The notes: generated from the letters alone by a model not told the origin. A stretch of 42,600 nt of DNA from CAYUUW01 sp964448005 (GCA_964448005.1 CAYUUW010000008.1:1-42600), one strand, 5' to 3'; counted from the stretch's first letter, positions 7,538-16,125 are shown. Made by a program: numbers and translations.

Positions 7538-9087
7538 ATGGCAGGAAGAAAAGGAGCGCCGANNNNNNNNNNCCGAGTGGAGTAGGGTCGCTAGGGGCTC
7601 TTCTGCAGCGCAGGGGAGTTGCGGCCGAGGGGCAAGAACCTGGGCCGACCACCAGCAAGCCAACAGGTAAAGCAAACCCGGCGGCTCCAGAACCCCACCC
7701 CGATCCTCTGCCGAGAGAGTGGGAAGCCCAAGCTCAGGAAGCCGCCGAAGGTGAGGCGACCAAGCTCCGGGATAGAATAGGAAGGCAACTGGACGACAGA
7801 GCATTCAGAAAAATCCTTTGGGAACAGAGGTGGAATTTCAGGCGGCTGATGGAGCGGGAGGAGGCGGCGCAACAGGCAAAAGAGGAAAAAGAGGAGCAAT
7901 TGAAGCTCCTGTTCGAAGAGGCCAGAAGGGAATTGAGCCAAATCAGGCCGCATGAGGAATCCGCTGCAGATCGGTTGGGCCGATATATAGCAAAAACCAA
8001 AAGAAAAGGTCTTATAAAAGCCGAGCCGAGGCGTTGGTGGATAGAGGAGTCTTCGTATGAGCACGACTTGGAGGGGGTAGAATTGGCCAAAGCCATAAAT
8101 GAATTGAGAGCTGATATTTTTGTGTATAAAATAGCCCAGTGCTCTAATCTAGGCGAATTAGGAGACTTAGGTGGAAAGTACGCTGAAAGGAGGGCATTAG
8201 ATCCTAAAAGAAAAACAAAAGAGATTCCTTTGGCTTCTTGGGAAATGGATTCGAGAAGCAAAATTTTGCCACCCCTTGAAGCAACGCACGACCATTTAAT
8301 GATTTCCTATAGGATCTGTCAGAATTTCAACGAAAAAAGGCTGCAGCTGACGATGGCCAAAAAGCACGCCGAGGCGAAGAAGGTGACAGGCTTTCAGGCG
8401 GCCCGGGAAGCCCTGCGTGATTGCATGCAAAACCCCAGATTCCTCAAAACTTTGCTGGAGAAGTTCGTAGCGGCCGGCCTGGTGAGCGCAGAGGACGATT
8501 CGGTTTGGATCGCCCGAGCGACACTGAGGGGCGGCGAAAACAGCCATGCCTTGAGTGTGGAATTGAACGAGGCAATCCAAAAAGCCTTCGAACACCAGAT
8601 CAGGCACCCCCGAAATATCCGTGACCTGTTCGAATTGCAGCAATCCTATATCCAGGAGGGGTTGGTGGCACCGGTGGACGATGACGACTATTATTATGGT
8701 GACGAGGAAGAGGGGGGTGTATTTTGCGCCCCTATCCGTGGCAACCCGCTTTCCCAGGCAATTTTCAATGCGATAAGGAATCATTCTCGTGAGCTCTTGA
8801 GAATGCAAGAGCGGTCAAGAGCATTGGAGACAGAGCTGTTCCCGGAAGAAATCAGCCCAGAGACCGAGAGGGCCTTCCTAAGAGAAATCCGTGGCTGCAA
8901 CAGTAGCGATGCCCTGAGAAGAATGGAGTCGAGATACATTAAGGAAGGATTGGTCAAAGCGGCGCCGGACGACGACGAGGACGAAAGGTGGGAAGATCTG
9001 AGCTGCCGACCCCTGCCCAATAACCCAATTTCCCGAAAAATCTGCGACACTCTGGAAGAGAGATATCGGATGTTGCTTGGGAAATAG
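7538..9087 (+). CDS. Helical-repeat protein, unknown family (copy 2, spans gap)
   Basis: The frame used at 7849 (MEREEAA) is open back to the first base after the N run at 7563-7572 (PSGVGSLGALLQRRGVAAEG...), and an ATG at 7538 (MAGRKGAP) opens a frame into the gap from the left. I read one gene of about 510 residues; the ten-N spacer is one base out of frame (mod 3), so its true length differs. A coiled-coil-like stretch (REEAAQQAKEEKEEQLKLL) is followed by repeat units like those of the preceding gene: 'NLGELGDLGGKYAERRAL', 'LKTLLEKFVAAGLVSAEDDSVW', 'IRDLFELQQSYIQEGLVAPV', 'DALRRMESRYIKEGLVKAAP', each ending in a 'P---NP(L/I)S--I' plus helix module. Acidic inserts (VDDDDYYYGDEEEGG; PDDDEDERWED) are notable. 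Likely co-transcribed with copy 1. Function unknown. Confidence 0.7.
7563..7572. other. Scaffold gap (10 N)
   Basis: Ten N of unknown true length inside the second helical-repeat gene. Confidence 0.99.
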
Positions 9088-9132
9088 GAAATTCAAGACA
9101 CGCCAAAAGGGCCATAAAGCTCCCCAATCCAC

Positions 9133-9396
9133 TCAGCGGTAGATTTCCTTCCGATGGCGGACGGAGATGAAATCAGCGAAACCAATGGAAACAAGACGAA
9201 AAATCACCCTGTAGTCTCGGGTGACTCTAAAGGAAAAATATTCGGCAAGCTTGCCGCTAAGCTTTTTGCCGTGCAGCCTGGAATCGAAAGGGCTGTTTCT
9301 AAAGACCCCTTCCAGATGAGCCAGCTTTTTCTTTTGGGCCAAGGGCAACTGATTGAACTCCTTGATGAATTCACGATGATAGCGCACTTCAATCAT
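9133..9396 (-). CDS. RelE/YafQ-type mRNA interferase toxin
   Basis: 87 residues with the RelE fold: 'YHREFIKEFNQLPLAQKKKL', a helix pair, then 'HGKKLSGKLAEYFSFRVTRDYRVIFRLV' and 'FISVRHRKEIYR'. The central Arg-x-x-x-Asp-Tyr-Arg-Val-Ile-Phe is diagnostic of RelE/ParE-superfamily toxins, and the C-terminal 'RHRKEIY' supplies the catalytic-type basic/aromatic residues of the ribosome-dependent RNases. Its ATG overlaps the antitoxin stop codon (ATGA), so translation is coupled. Whether it is RelE-like (RNase) or ParE-like (gyrase inhibitor) cannot be settled here; the conserved basic tail favours RNase. Confidence 0.85.
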   Translation of the reverse strand: MIEVRYHREFIKEFNQLPLAQKKKLAHLEGVFRNSPFDSRLHGKKLSGKLAEYFSFRVTRDYRVIFRLVSIGFADFISVRHRKEIYR

Positions 9397-9668
9397 AAAA
9401 GATCATTGAGGCTGGCAACAGCCTTGTCATATTTTGGTTTTTTGGCCCGATGCAGCATATCCGAAACGAATCCATCGATATACTCCCCCTCAGGATCCAA
9501 TTGACTGGCGCGCTGAGCAAGCGCCAAGAGCCTATTGTAATGCCCCTCATCCACAATCACCTTATTCGAGGGCTTGCTGGTGACGACAATCAAATGCCTC
9601 GAGGCTTCTTTGAGCAGAGACGACAAGTCTTGCCGGAGTTCGGTGGGAGAAACGATTTTTGGAATCAT
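9393..9668 (-). CDS. YefM/Phd-type antitoxin
   Basis: 91 residues from ATG 9668: 'MIPKIVSPTELRQDLSSLLK' gives the strand-helix N terminus of Phd/YefM DNA-binding antitoxins (S-TE-R--LS-LL), then 'HLIVVTSKPSNKVIVDEGHY' (the 'vit--gkp-vvl---ey' core) and a flexible acidic C terminus (LDPEGEYIDGFVSDML) that would wrap the toxin. A 22-residue hydrophobic extension from further upstream would read through the promoter and operator and is rejected. The stop overlaps the toxin start by 4 nt. Probable autorepressor of the operon through the GTAC-containing sites upstream. Confidence 0.85.
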   Translation of the reverse strand: MIPKIVSPTELRQDLSSLLKEASRHLIVVTSKPSNKVIVDEGHYNRLLALAQRASQLDPEGEYIDGFVSDMLHRAKKPKYDKAVASLNDLL

Positions 9669-9673
9669 TTTTC

Positions 9674-9724
9674 GTACTTTTAAATGTACAAAAAAATTAT
9701 AGATAAAAAGTACAAAAAAGGCAA
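9674..9724 (-). promoter_or_regulatory. Promoter and operator of the RelE/YefM module
   Basis: On the minus strand: TTGCCT (9719-9724), 17-nt spacer, TATAAT (9696-9701). An inverted repeat GTAC-8 nt-GTAC (9674-9689) sits at the expected transcription start, and a third GTAC (9710-9713) lies between the -35 and -10 boxes. This arrangement suits autorepression by the antitoxin. The leader is about 20 nt. Confidence 0.7.
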
Positions 9725-9739
9725 GCCAGGGCAATCATC

Positions 9740-9821
9740 CTAATTTCTTTCCCTCACCTGTCTTTCGGTCCTTTTCATAAACTCCTCTAATCCCACCGTC
9801 TCCTGCTCCTGCTGCCCATAG
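9740..9821 (-). pseudogene. Stray copy of the thrS 3' end
   Basis: 55 nt (9755-9809) are identical to the end of thrS (11064-11118), and similarity extends to both sides. Read on the minus strand it still encodes 'QETVGLEEFMKRTERQV' and then a stop at 9740-9742, against the same peptide at the thrS C terminus. It lies downstream of the membrane-protein gene 9902-11032, so that gene is bracketed by two thrS 3' ends about 1.3 kb apart. Confidence 0.85.
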
Positions 9822-9901
9822 TGGGCGGGGGGAAGGTGTTTTCGTCCAGCCCCTTCTCCGGAAGCAATTGGCCTTTTAAGTTAAGATTGGCTGGAGCCTG
9901 C

Positions 9902-11032
9902 CTAGGGAAGGGCTGGGATAACCACGTAAACAACAAACAAAACCAGGCCGCCCAAGCAGGCGATCAAAAGCGCCCAAAAGGAAAGGAAAAAGGCCAACCC
10001 CCTTCTCAGCGCCTTGTTCTCCCCTGCCCTTTTCAGTCTTATCCAAGCAAGCAGCCCGGAAAACAGGGGAACAGCAAGGAAGCTGAGAAGAAGGAGGCTT
10101 TGGATGATGGGCTGAAGGCTTTCGTGAAGAAGGCGAAACCAGATGGGGCTGGGACTATGAATCAACGGGAGATATAGGCCTAAAAAGACCTCCGAAATAA
10201 GACTCAAAAAGACAAAGCCTAAGAAAAGCCATTTTCCGCCGCTTCTCCACTCTGTCTTGAGCGCTTTTTCCAGCAGCAAAATGGCCCAGGCCAAAACCGT
10301 GAGCAAAAGCATGATGGCCAAAGCCCCCTTCAGAAAGCTGACAAGAGGATTAAAGGAAAGCAGATCCAAGGAAAAATAGCTCAAGAGGATCAAGATCGCA
10401 GGGGTCGTACAAAAGATTGCTGCCTTCAGCCCGTTTTCCTGAAAGGCCTTCTTCAGGAAGAGGAAGCTGAGGGCAAGCAGGGAAAAAAGGCCTAAAAGAC
10501 CAAAGAAAGCCTTGGAATTGGAATAATCCAGAGGGACTTCCGCCAAACAGCTATTCCGGTTAGGCCAATCTTCTCTTTGAGGCAACATCTCGCACAGCTC
10601 TGCCCTTTTAAGTATTTTGTTGGCCATGGCAAGGCAGCGGTATTGCTCATCGATCTCGCCAACAGCCAAGCATTCCTCCGGCTTTCCGTTCAGGGCCACC
10701 ACTTCGCTCGCGCAATCTGCCCTCGGGGTTCCAGGCAAAGCCTGGCAAATGCAGACATTGAGGTGCTTTTGGGCCATCTCGTTGGTGCAGGCATATCGGT
10801 CCGGAAAATGGTCGAAATAGGTTCCTGGCTCAAAATCCTTGCAGAAATTCGCGAATTTCAAAGTCTCCTCTATTCTGCCTTTGCAAAGATCCGAGGCAAA
10901 AGAATCGGGCGTGAGTCGGGAGGTCTGAGCAAAAACAGAAGCAGGCTCCAGAAAGAGGATGCCCAAGGCAAGAAATCCAATTGCCGCAGAGGCGCGATCA
11001 ATCGCGCCTCTGCGGCCTGATTTTATAGGCAT
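9902..11032 (-). CDS. Secreted-domain Cys-rich polytopic membrane protein, unknown
   Basis: 376 residues. An N-terminal signal or anchor segment (about residues 16-36, ending 'ASVFAQ') is followed by an extracytoplasmic region of about 125 residues with eleven cysteines (DLCKGR, NFCKDF, YACTNE, VCICQAL, DCAS, EECLA, YRCLA, LCEML, SCLAE), then about five membrane spans (residues 172-192, 203-224, 232-255, 270-290, 310-332, 347-372). No family recognised. It starts 16 nt after the thrS stop on the same strand and is probably co-transcribed. Its first residues (GRRGAIDRASAA) are encoded by a 34-bp palindrome, so an originally later start cannot be excluded. The gene sits between thrS and a duplicate of the thrS 3' end, which suggests it was inserted there. 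Confidence 0.7.
   Translation of the reverse strand: MPIKSGRRGAIDRASAAIGFLALGILFLEPASVFAQTSRLTPDSFASDLCKGRIEETLKFANFCKDFEPGTYFDHFPDRYACTNEMAQKHLNVCICQALPGTPRADCASEVVALNGKPEECLAVGEIDEQYRCLAMANKILKRAELCEMLPQREDWPNRNSCLAEVPLDYSNSKAFFGLLGLFSLLALSFLFLKKAFQENGLKAAIFCTTPAILILLSYFSLDLLSFNPLVSFLKGALAIMLLLTVLAWAILLLEKALKTEWRSGGKWLFLGFVFLSLISEVFLGLYLPLIHSPSPIWFRLLHESLQPIIQSLLLLSFLAVPLFSGLLAWIRLKRAGENKALRRGLAFFLSFWALLIACLGGLVLFVVYVVIPALP
10983..11016. repeat. 34-bp near-perfect palindrome inside coding sequence
   Basis: GCCGCAGAGGCGCGAT and its exact reverse complement flank a central CA. The 16-bp stem encodes residues about 6-17 of the 9902-11032 protein, before the hydrophobic signal segment. Confidence 0.9.
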
Positions 11033-11048
11033 AAATTTCCATTTTTTA

Positions 11049-12815
11049 TTACTTCCTTTCCCCCACCTGTCTTTCGGTCCTTTTCATAAACTCCTCTAAT
11101 CCCACCGTCTCCTGCTCCGTTTGCCCATAGCGGCGCACCGTGACGGCTTTTTCGGCCTGCTCCTTGTCGCCCAGCACCAGCATCAGGGGAATCTTTCGTG
11201 TTTCGGCGTTGCGGATGCGCTTGCCCAGGCTCTCCTCGGCCGTCATCAGCTCCACGCGGATTCCGGCGTCGAATAATTTGGATTGGATCGTTCTGGCGTA
11301 CTCCTCGTGCGCGGCGGCCACAGGCACCAGGGCGATCTGCACCGGGGCGAGCCAGAGCGGGAAGGCGCCGGCGTAATGCTCGATGAGGAAGCCAATGAAG
11401 CGCTCGTGCGTGCTGAGCGGCGCTCGGTGAATGCAAAGCGGCACCCTCTCCTCCCCATGGTGGTCGGTGTAGGTGAGCCCCATGCGCTTGGGGACGGCAA
11501 AATCCACCTGATTGGTGGCGAGCGTGAATTCGCGCCCGATGGCGCTCCACACCTGAATGTCGATCTTGGGCCCGTAAAAGGCGGCCTCGTCGGCCACTTC
11601 GCTGAATTTCACGCCCGATTTCACCATGGCCTTGCGCACCATGTCCTCGGTCTTCGTCCAGAGCTCGGGCTCATCCACGTACTTTTCGCCCAGCTTGGCC
11701 GGATCGTGCAGCGAAAGCCGCATTTCGTACTTTTCGATCCCGAAGAGGGCGAAGTATTTGAGGTACAGCTCCGTCACCGCCATGAATTCCGATTCGAACT
11801 GCTCCTCGGTGCAGTACAGGTGGGCATCGTTCATCTGCAGGCTACGCACGCGCATCAGGCCAAAGAGGGCCCCGGAATCCTCGTAGCGGTAGCAGGTGCC
11901 GTATTCGGCGTAGCGCAGGGGCAGGTCGCGGTAGCTTTTGGGATGCGCCGCATAAAGCATGTGGTGATGCGGGCAGTTCATGGGCTTCATGTAGTAGGCG
12001 TCCTCCTCGCCGTCCAGCTGCATGGCGGGGTACATGCTGTCCTTGTAATGGGCCAAATGCCCGGACATTTCGTACAATTTGCCCTTGGTGAGGTGGGGCG
12101 TGCGCACCCGAACGTAGCCGGCCTTGAATTCCATTTCCTTGGCCAGCCTCTCCAGCTCTTCGATCAGCACGGTGCCGTTGGGGAGCCACAAGGGCAGTCC
12201 GGGTCCCACGTTCTCGCTGAAGGCGAACAGCTGGAGGGCGGCGCCCAGCTTGCGATGGTCGCGCTTTTCGGCCTCCTTGCGCTGCTCCAAATAGGCGTCC
12301 AATTCTTCTTTGGAATCGAAGGCCAGGCCGTAGATGCGCTGGAGCATGGGCCTTTTCTCATCGCCTTTCCAGTAAGCCCCAGCAATGCGATCGAGCCTAA
12401 AGCTGTCAACAGGAATTTGGTTCGTAGAGTCCACATGGCCTCCCCGGCACAGATCGACAAAGGGCCCGTTGCGGTGGAAGCCCAATTCCCCAACCCCCTG
12501 CTCCTTGAACCCTTCAGCCAACTCGACCTTATAAGGCTGCTGGATTTCCTTTAAGAAAGCGATTGCATCATCCACCGGTTCCATTTTGCTCGTAAAAACC
12601 TGATTCTGCTTCACAATGTGCTTCATCTTCTTCTCCAGAAGCGGCAGATCCTCGGGAATCAGGGTGCGAGGCAGCTCGAAATCATAATAAAAGCCGTTGT
12701 CGATAGCCGGCCCGACGCCCAGCTTGGCCTCGGGGAACATCTCCAGCACAGCCTGCGCCAGGATGTGGGCCAGGCTGTGGCGCTTGGCTTCGAGATCAGG
12801 TGAATTTTGGCTCAT
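11049..12815 (-). CDS. thrS: Threonyl-tRNA synthetase lacking the TGS domain
   Basis: 588 residues against about 640 in E. coli; it attaches threonine to tRNA-Thr. The start at ATG 12815 (MSQNSPDLEAKRHSLAHILA) means it begins directly with the N2 editing domain and has no N-terminal TGS domain. The editing-site metal ligands are present: H-x-x-x-H in 'RHSLAHILAQA' and C-x-x-x-H in 'DLCRGGH'. The class II core follows: motif 1 region, 'KPMNCPHHHMLY' (zinc Cys), motif 2 'CYRYEDSGALFGLMRVR', motif 3 'HRAPLSTHERFIGFLIEH', then the anticodon-binding domain (ALVPVAAAHEEYA...). The long open frame upstream of 12815 has no ThrRS homology. Divergent from the 12951 gene. TGS-less ThrRS occurs in several reduced lineages. 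Confidence 0.96.
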   Translation of the reverse strand: MSQNSPDLEAKRHSLAHILAQAVLEMFPEAKLGVGPAIDNGFYYDFELPRTLIPEDLPLLEKKMKHIVKQNQVFTSKMEPVDDAIAFLKEIQQPYKVELAEGFKEQGVGELGFHRNGPFVDLCRGGHVDSTNQIPVDSFRLDRIAGAYWKGDEKRPMLQRIYGLAFDSKEELDAYLEQRKEAEKRDHRKLGAALQLFAFSENVGPGLPLWLPNGTVLIEELERLAKEMEFKAGYVRVRTPHLTKGKLYEMSGHLAHYKDSMYPAMQLDGEEDAYYMKPMNCPHHHMLYAAHPKSYRDLPLRYAEYGTCYRYEDSGALFGLMRVRSLQMNDAHLYCTEEQFESEFMAVTELYLKYFALFGIEKYEMRLSLHDPAKLGEKYVDEPELWTKTEDMVRKAMVKSGVKFSEVADEAAFYGPKIDIQVWSAIGREFTLATNQVDFAVPKRMGLTYTDHHGEERVPLCIHRAPLSTHERFIGFLIEHYAGAFPLWLAPVQIALVPVAAAHEEYARTIQSKLFDAGIRVELMTAEESLGKRIRNAETRKIPLMLVLGDKEQAEKAVTVRRYGQTEQETVGLEEFMKRTERQVGERK

Positions 12816-12950
12816 TTTCGGTGAAAAATAGTAAAACTGCACGGAAAAGAATACAGGATCCGGAGGCTGCGGCCAAGGCGCTCTTGGCCAAAGTGGAATT
12901 GGACAGCGAAGCCGGGCCGCTGTAGACTTTGGCCGCCTAAGCCAAAAGCC

Positions 12951-13217
12951 ATGACGGCTGTTATCGCAATCTACACCCTCCTGCTCATCGGCTTTTTGGC
13001 AGCAGCCGCCTTGGTTTTCCGCCACCAGGCCAGATTCGGCTACCTGAGTGCCCATTTCCGAATCGCGCTGATGGCCTTTTCCGCCTCGGCGCTGCTGGTC
13101 ATCGGCTTTTCGGTCTACCTGCTCATCCGCTTGAGCAGCCTGAACCCCGCTTCCCAGCCCTCGCCCCAGAAGAGCGAATGGGAAGAGCGGGTGGACAGCG
13201 AAGACCTGAACTTCTAA
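12951..13217 (+). CDS. Small two-TM membrane protein, unknown
   Basis: 88 residues. Two clear membrane segments (about residues 3-23 and 40-62, LMAFSASALLVIGFSVYLLI) joined by a short basic loop (FRHQARFGYLSAHFR), then a polar, acidic tail of 25 residues (SEWEERVDSEDLNF). No family recognised. It is transcribed divergently from thrS with a 135-nt intergenic region and precedes the WecA-like gene by 120 nt. That gap holds an inverted repeat, GATACCCTT (13226-13234) and AAGGGTATC (13282-13290). Confidence 0.6.
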   Translation: MTAVIAIYTLLLIGFLAAAALVFRHQARFGYLSAHFRIALMAFSASALLVIGFSVYLLIRLSSLNPASQPSPQKSEWEERVDSEDLNF

Positions 13218-13338
13218 ACACCCATGATACCCTTTTGCTTTTAAATTTGATCAATACGACGAAGCAATTTTGCAGGGATTTAAGGGTATCTTTAAAAGAA
13301 GACACATGGCGTCCATATCATTTTGATTGCGAAGTCGT

Positions 13339-14409
13339 ATGAACTACCTGCTGGCAGGCCTTGCGGCCTTGGGGCTTAGCCTCGCTTCCGGCTTCGCCGC
13401 CCTGAAGCTTTTCCCCAAGCTGGGGCTCATGGACCGCCCCCACAAATACGGTCTCGCCAGGCCGCCCATCCCCTACCCTGGAGGCGTGTTGATCTATCTG
13501 AATTTTCTGCTGCTGAGCCTTGTTTTTTTGGAGCCCAATCTGAAATTGGCTGTGCTGCTGGCTGGCGGAGGGCTTTTGGTGCTGGTGAGCTTCATCGATG
13601 ACCGCATCGGCCTGCCAGCGCCCCTGCGCCTGTTTGTGCAGGCCGTGGTCGCCATGACCCTGGTGGCAGGCGGCATCGGCGTGGAGGCGGTCAGCAACCC
13701 TTTTGGGGGACAGATCGATTTGAGCGGATGGGACCTTGCGGTCAGCCTGGGCGACTGGAAGCTGAGCATCATGCCTCTTTCGGCCCTGCTCACGGTCTTC
13801 TGGATCATCCTGGTGGCCAACACAGCCAACTGGATGGACGGCATTCCCGGGCTCACCAGCGGCATCAGCGCAATCGGAGGGCTGATCCTTTTCTTCCTGA
13901 GCATCTCCGACCTGGTCCGCCAGCCGGAGGTGGCCATGCTGGCCCTGATTGTGGCCATGCTGGCGTTGGGCTTCTGGTGCTTTGATTTTTTTCCACCCAA
14001 GATCCTCATGGGCGATTCGGGCTCCATGTTCCTGGGCCTGATGCTGGCCACGCTGGCCATCTTCTCCGGAGGAAAGATCGCCACAGCCTTCCTGATCCTG
14101 GGATTCCCCATTCTCGATCTGCTGTACGTAGTGGCCTACCGCCTGATGAGAGGGCAGGCGCCGTGGAAGGGAGGAGAATGGGACAGGGAGCGCAAAGCCG
14201 TTCACCTGCACCACCGACTGCTCAAGGCAGGCTTTTCCGAACGGCAGGTGCTGCTGCTCATCTACGCCCTTTCGGCCTCCTACGGCATCATCGCCCTGAT
14301 AGTGGGGACTCAAGGCAAGTTCTGGGCTATCGTGAGCATGGCGGCGCTTTCAGTGGGCCTTGGAGTGGTTCTGAAGGGGAAAAATGGGGTTGAAAAATTT
14401 AAAAATTGA
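13339..14409 (+). CDS. WecA/TagO-type polyprenyl-phosphate sugar-1-phosphate transferase
   Basis: 356 residues, about ten membrane spans. It carries the PNPT-family signatures in order: 'DRPHKYGLARPPIPYPGGV' near residue 32, 'FIDDRIGLP' (Asp-Asp, Mg binding, about residue 90), 'ANTANWMDGIPGLTSG' (about 160), 'PPKILMGDSGSMFLG' (about 220) and the WecA-subgroup 'HLHHRLL' (about 290), which separates it from MraY. Such enzymes transfer a HexNAc-1-phosphate from UDP-sugar to undecaprenyl phosphate on the cytoplasmic side, starting cell-wall polymers or surface glycans. Such a polymer could be the ligand of SLH domains like those at 1706, which is inference. Start at ATG 13339; a weak terminator follows. 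Confidence 0.92.
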   Translation: MNYLLAGLAALGLSLASGFAALKLFPKLGLMDRPHKYGLARPPIPYPGGVLIYLNFLLLSLVFLEPNLKLAVLLAGGGLLVLVSFIDDRIGLPAPLRLFVQAVVAMTLVAGGIGVEAVSNPFGGQIDLSGWDLAVSLGDWKLSIMPLSALLTVFWIILVANTANWMDGIPGLTSGISAIGGLILFFLSISDLVRQPEVAMLALIVAMLALGFWCFDFFPPKILMGDSGSMFLGLMLATLAIFSGGKIATAFLILGFPILDLLYVVAYRLMRGQAPWKGGEWDRERKAVHLHHRLLKAGFSERQVLLLIYALSASYGIIALIVGTQGKFWAIVSMAALSVGLGVVLKGKNGVEKFKN

Positions 14410-14414
14410 AAACC

Positions 14415-14451
14415 AACTTGTTGGCCAAAACCCGCAAGTTTTTTATTTTTT
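14415..14451 (+). terminator. Weak intrinsic terminator
   Basis: AACTTG (14415-14420) pairs with CAAGTT (14435-14440), with an inner TTGGCCAA palindrome, followed by TTTTTATTTTTT. It lies 5 nt after the WecA-like gene. Confidence 0.5.
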
Positions 14452-14498
14452 CAAGTTTTCATAGTTGAAAATTGGAAATTCATAATTCGCAATTTAGA

Positions 14499-16125
14499 AT
14501 GATCTACTCCGTCCGTCCCGAACTGATCCCCTTGGCCAAAAAAATCATCCTGGACTTCGCAGGGAGTCAGGAGTTCAGCGAAAAGAACCTCAAGCTCGTC
14601 CGCAACAAACTCACCCAGAAGAACGGCGGAATCTTGCCCAAGAACCTGGAACTGGTGGAAGCCTACCGGCGATTGGTGGGAGAGAAGCGCCTAAAAGCCG
14701 ACCCCGCCCTGCTCAGCGCCATCCAGAAGCGCAAAGTGCGCACCATGAGCGGCATCGCCAACATCACCGTGCTGACCAAGGATCTGGGCTGCCCCGGCCA
14801 GTGCATTTTTTGCCCCACGGAAAAAGGCATGCCCAAAAGCTACCTGAGCAACGAGCCAGCCATGATGCGGGCCGTGCGAAACGAATTCAGCGCCTACAAA
14901 CAGGTCAAGACTCGTCTGAACGGACTATTGGCCCAAGGCCACGACATCACCAAGATCGACATCCGCACAGCCGGGGGCACCTGGGGCGCCGTGCCGCTGT
15001 GGTACAGGGATCGATTCCTGAAAGGCATCTGGCTGGCGCTGAACGAAGGGCCGGGAGAGTTTGCGGAGCATACGGACGACGAGATCAAGGCCATGGACCT
15101 GCAGGAGCTGATGAAGGCCAACGAGACGGCCGACTGCCGCTGCGTGGGCCTGTGGGTGGAAACCCGGCCCGACTGGGTGGATGAGGTCGAATTGGTGCGA
15201 CTCAGGGACTCTGGCGTAACAGNNNNNNNNNNTCGAGCTGGGAATCCAGACGACGGATGACGCAGTCAACCAGTTCAACAAGCGCGGCCATGGCCTGGCT
15301 GAATCGATCCGTGCAACAAAGCTGTGCCGCGATGCGGGACTGAAGATCTGCCACCACCTCATGCCCAATTTGCCGACCGCAACCGTGGCCAGCGACCTGA
15401 AATCGGGCCGGGATCTGTTTGAACTGGAGGGGTTACGACCCGACTACATCAAGGTCTACCCCACCATGGTGACGCCTTATTCCGATCTGGAAAAAATGCT
15501 GGAAAAAGACCCCGGCATCCACACGCCCTACACGGACGACGAGCTCATCGATATCATCGCCGAAATCAAGCAAGCCGTTCCCCGCTATTGCCGGATCATC
15601 CGGATCATCCGCGACATTCCGGCGGAGAGCATCATCATCGGCTCCAAAAAATCCAATCTCCGCCAAGAGATGCAGCGCAAAGGAGTGGAATGCGAGTGCG
15701 TGAGGTGTAGGGAAATACAAGATTCAAAAATTAAGAATTACGAATTACGAATTAATAATTATAAGGCCAACGATGGGGAGGAGGTGTTTATATCAATCGA
15801 TGAGCCGAACTTGGATAAGTTGATTGGCTTGTGCCGGCTGCGCTTTCCGTCCAATCCGGAGAATCCTGTTTTCCCGGAGCTGAAAGGAGCCGCCCTAGTG
15901 CGCGAACTGCACGTGTACGGCCAGCAGGAGAGCCTTGGGGGGCCAAGCGTGGGTTCCAAAAGCCAGCATTTGGGCTACGGCAAGCGGCTGATGCAGAAGG
16001 CGGAGGAGCTGAGCCGGGAGGCCGGATTCAAGAAAATCGCAGTGATTTCGGCCATCGGAACGAGGGAGTATTACAAAAAGCTGGGATACGAGCTGGAGGG
16101 GGCGTATATGGTGAAAGAGCTCTGA
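14499..16125 (+). CDS. elp3: Elp3-family radical SAM/GNAT tRNA-modification protein (spans gap)
   Basis: About 540 residues with ten N at 15223-15232; the frame differs on the two sides, so the true gap is not 10 nt. Left part: radical-SAM cluster 'GCPGQCIFCP' (C-x3-C-x2-C), 'SYLSNEPAMMRAVRNEFSAY', 'DIRTAGGTWGAVP' and 'VGLWVETRPDWVDE'. Right part: 'LGIQTTDDAVNQFNKRGH', 'KICHHLMPNLPTATVASDLK', 'YIKVYPTMVTPYSDLE', 'CVRCREI' and a C-terminal GNAT acetyltransferase domain ('ALVRELHVYGQ', 'QHLGYGKRLMQKAEELSREAGF', 'IAVISAIGTREYYKKLGYE'). Elp3 builds cm5-type modifications at wobble U34 of tRNA. Start ATG 14499 (MIYSVRPELIP) is chosen over an upstream TTG. The interdomain segment 15721-15765 is AT-rich and repetitive. 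Confidence 0.93.
15223..15232. other. Scaffold gap (10 N)
   Basis: Ten N inside elp3, between 'RDSGVT' and 'ELGIQTT'. In related proteins these segments are nearly adjacent, so little sequence is probably missing. Confidence 0.99.

Noticed and set aside
11049..13055. 668-residue version of ThrRS
   Set aside because: The extra 80 residues upstream of 12815 show no TGS or other ThrRS similarity and overlap the divergent promoter region.
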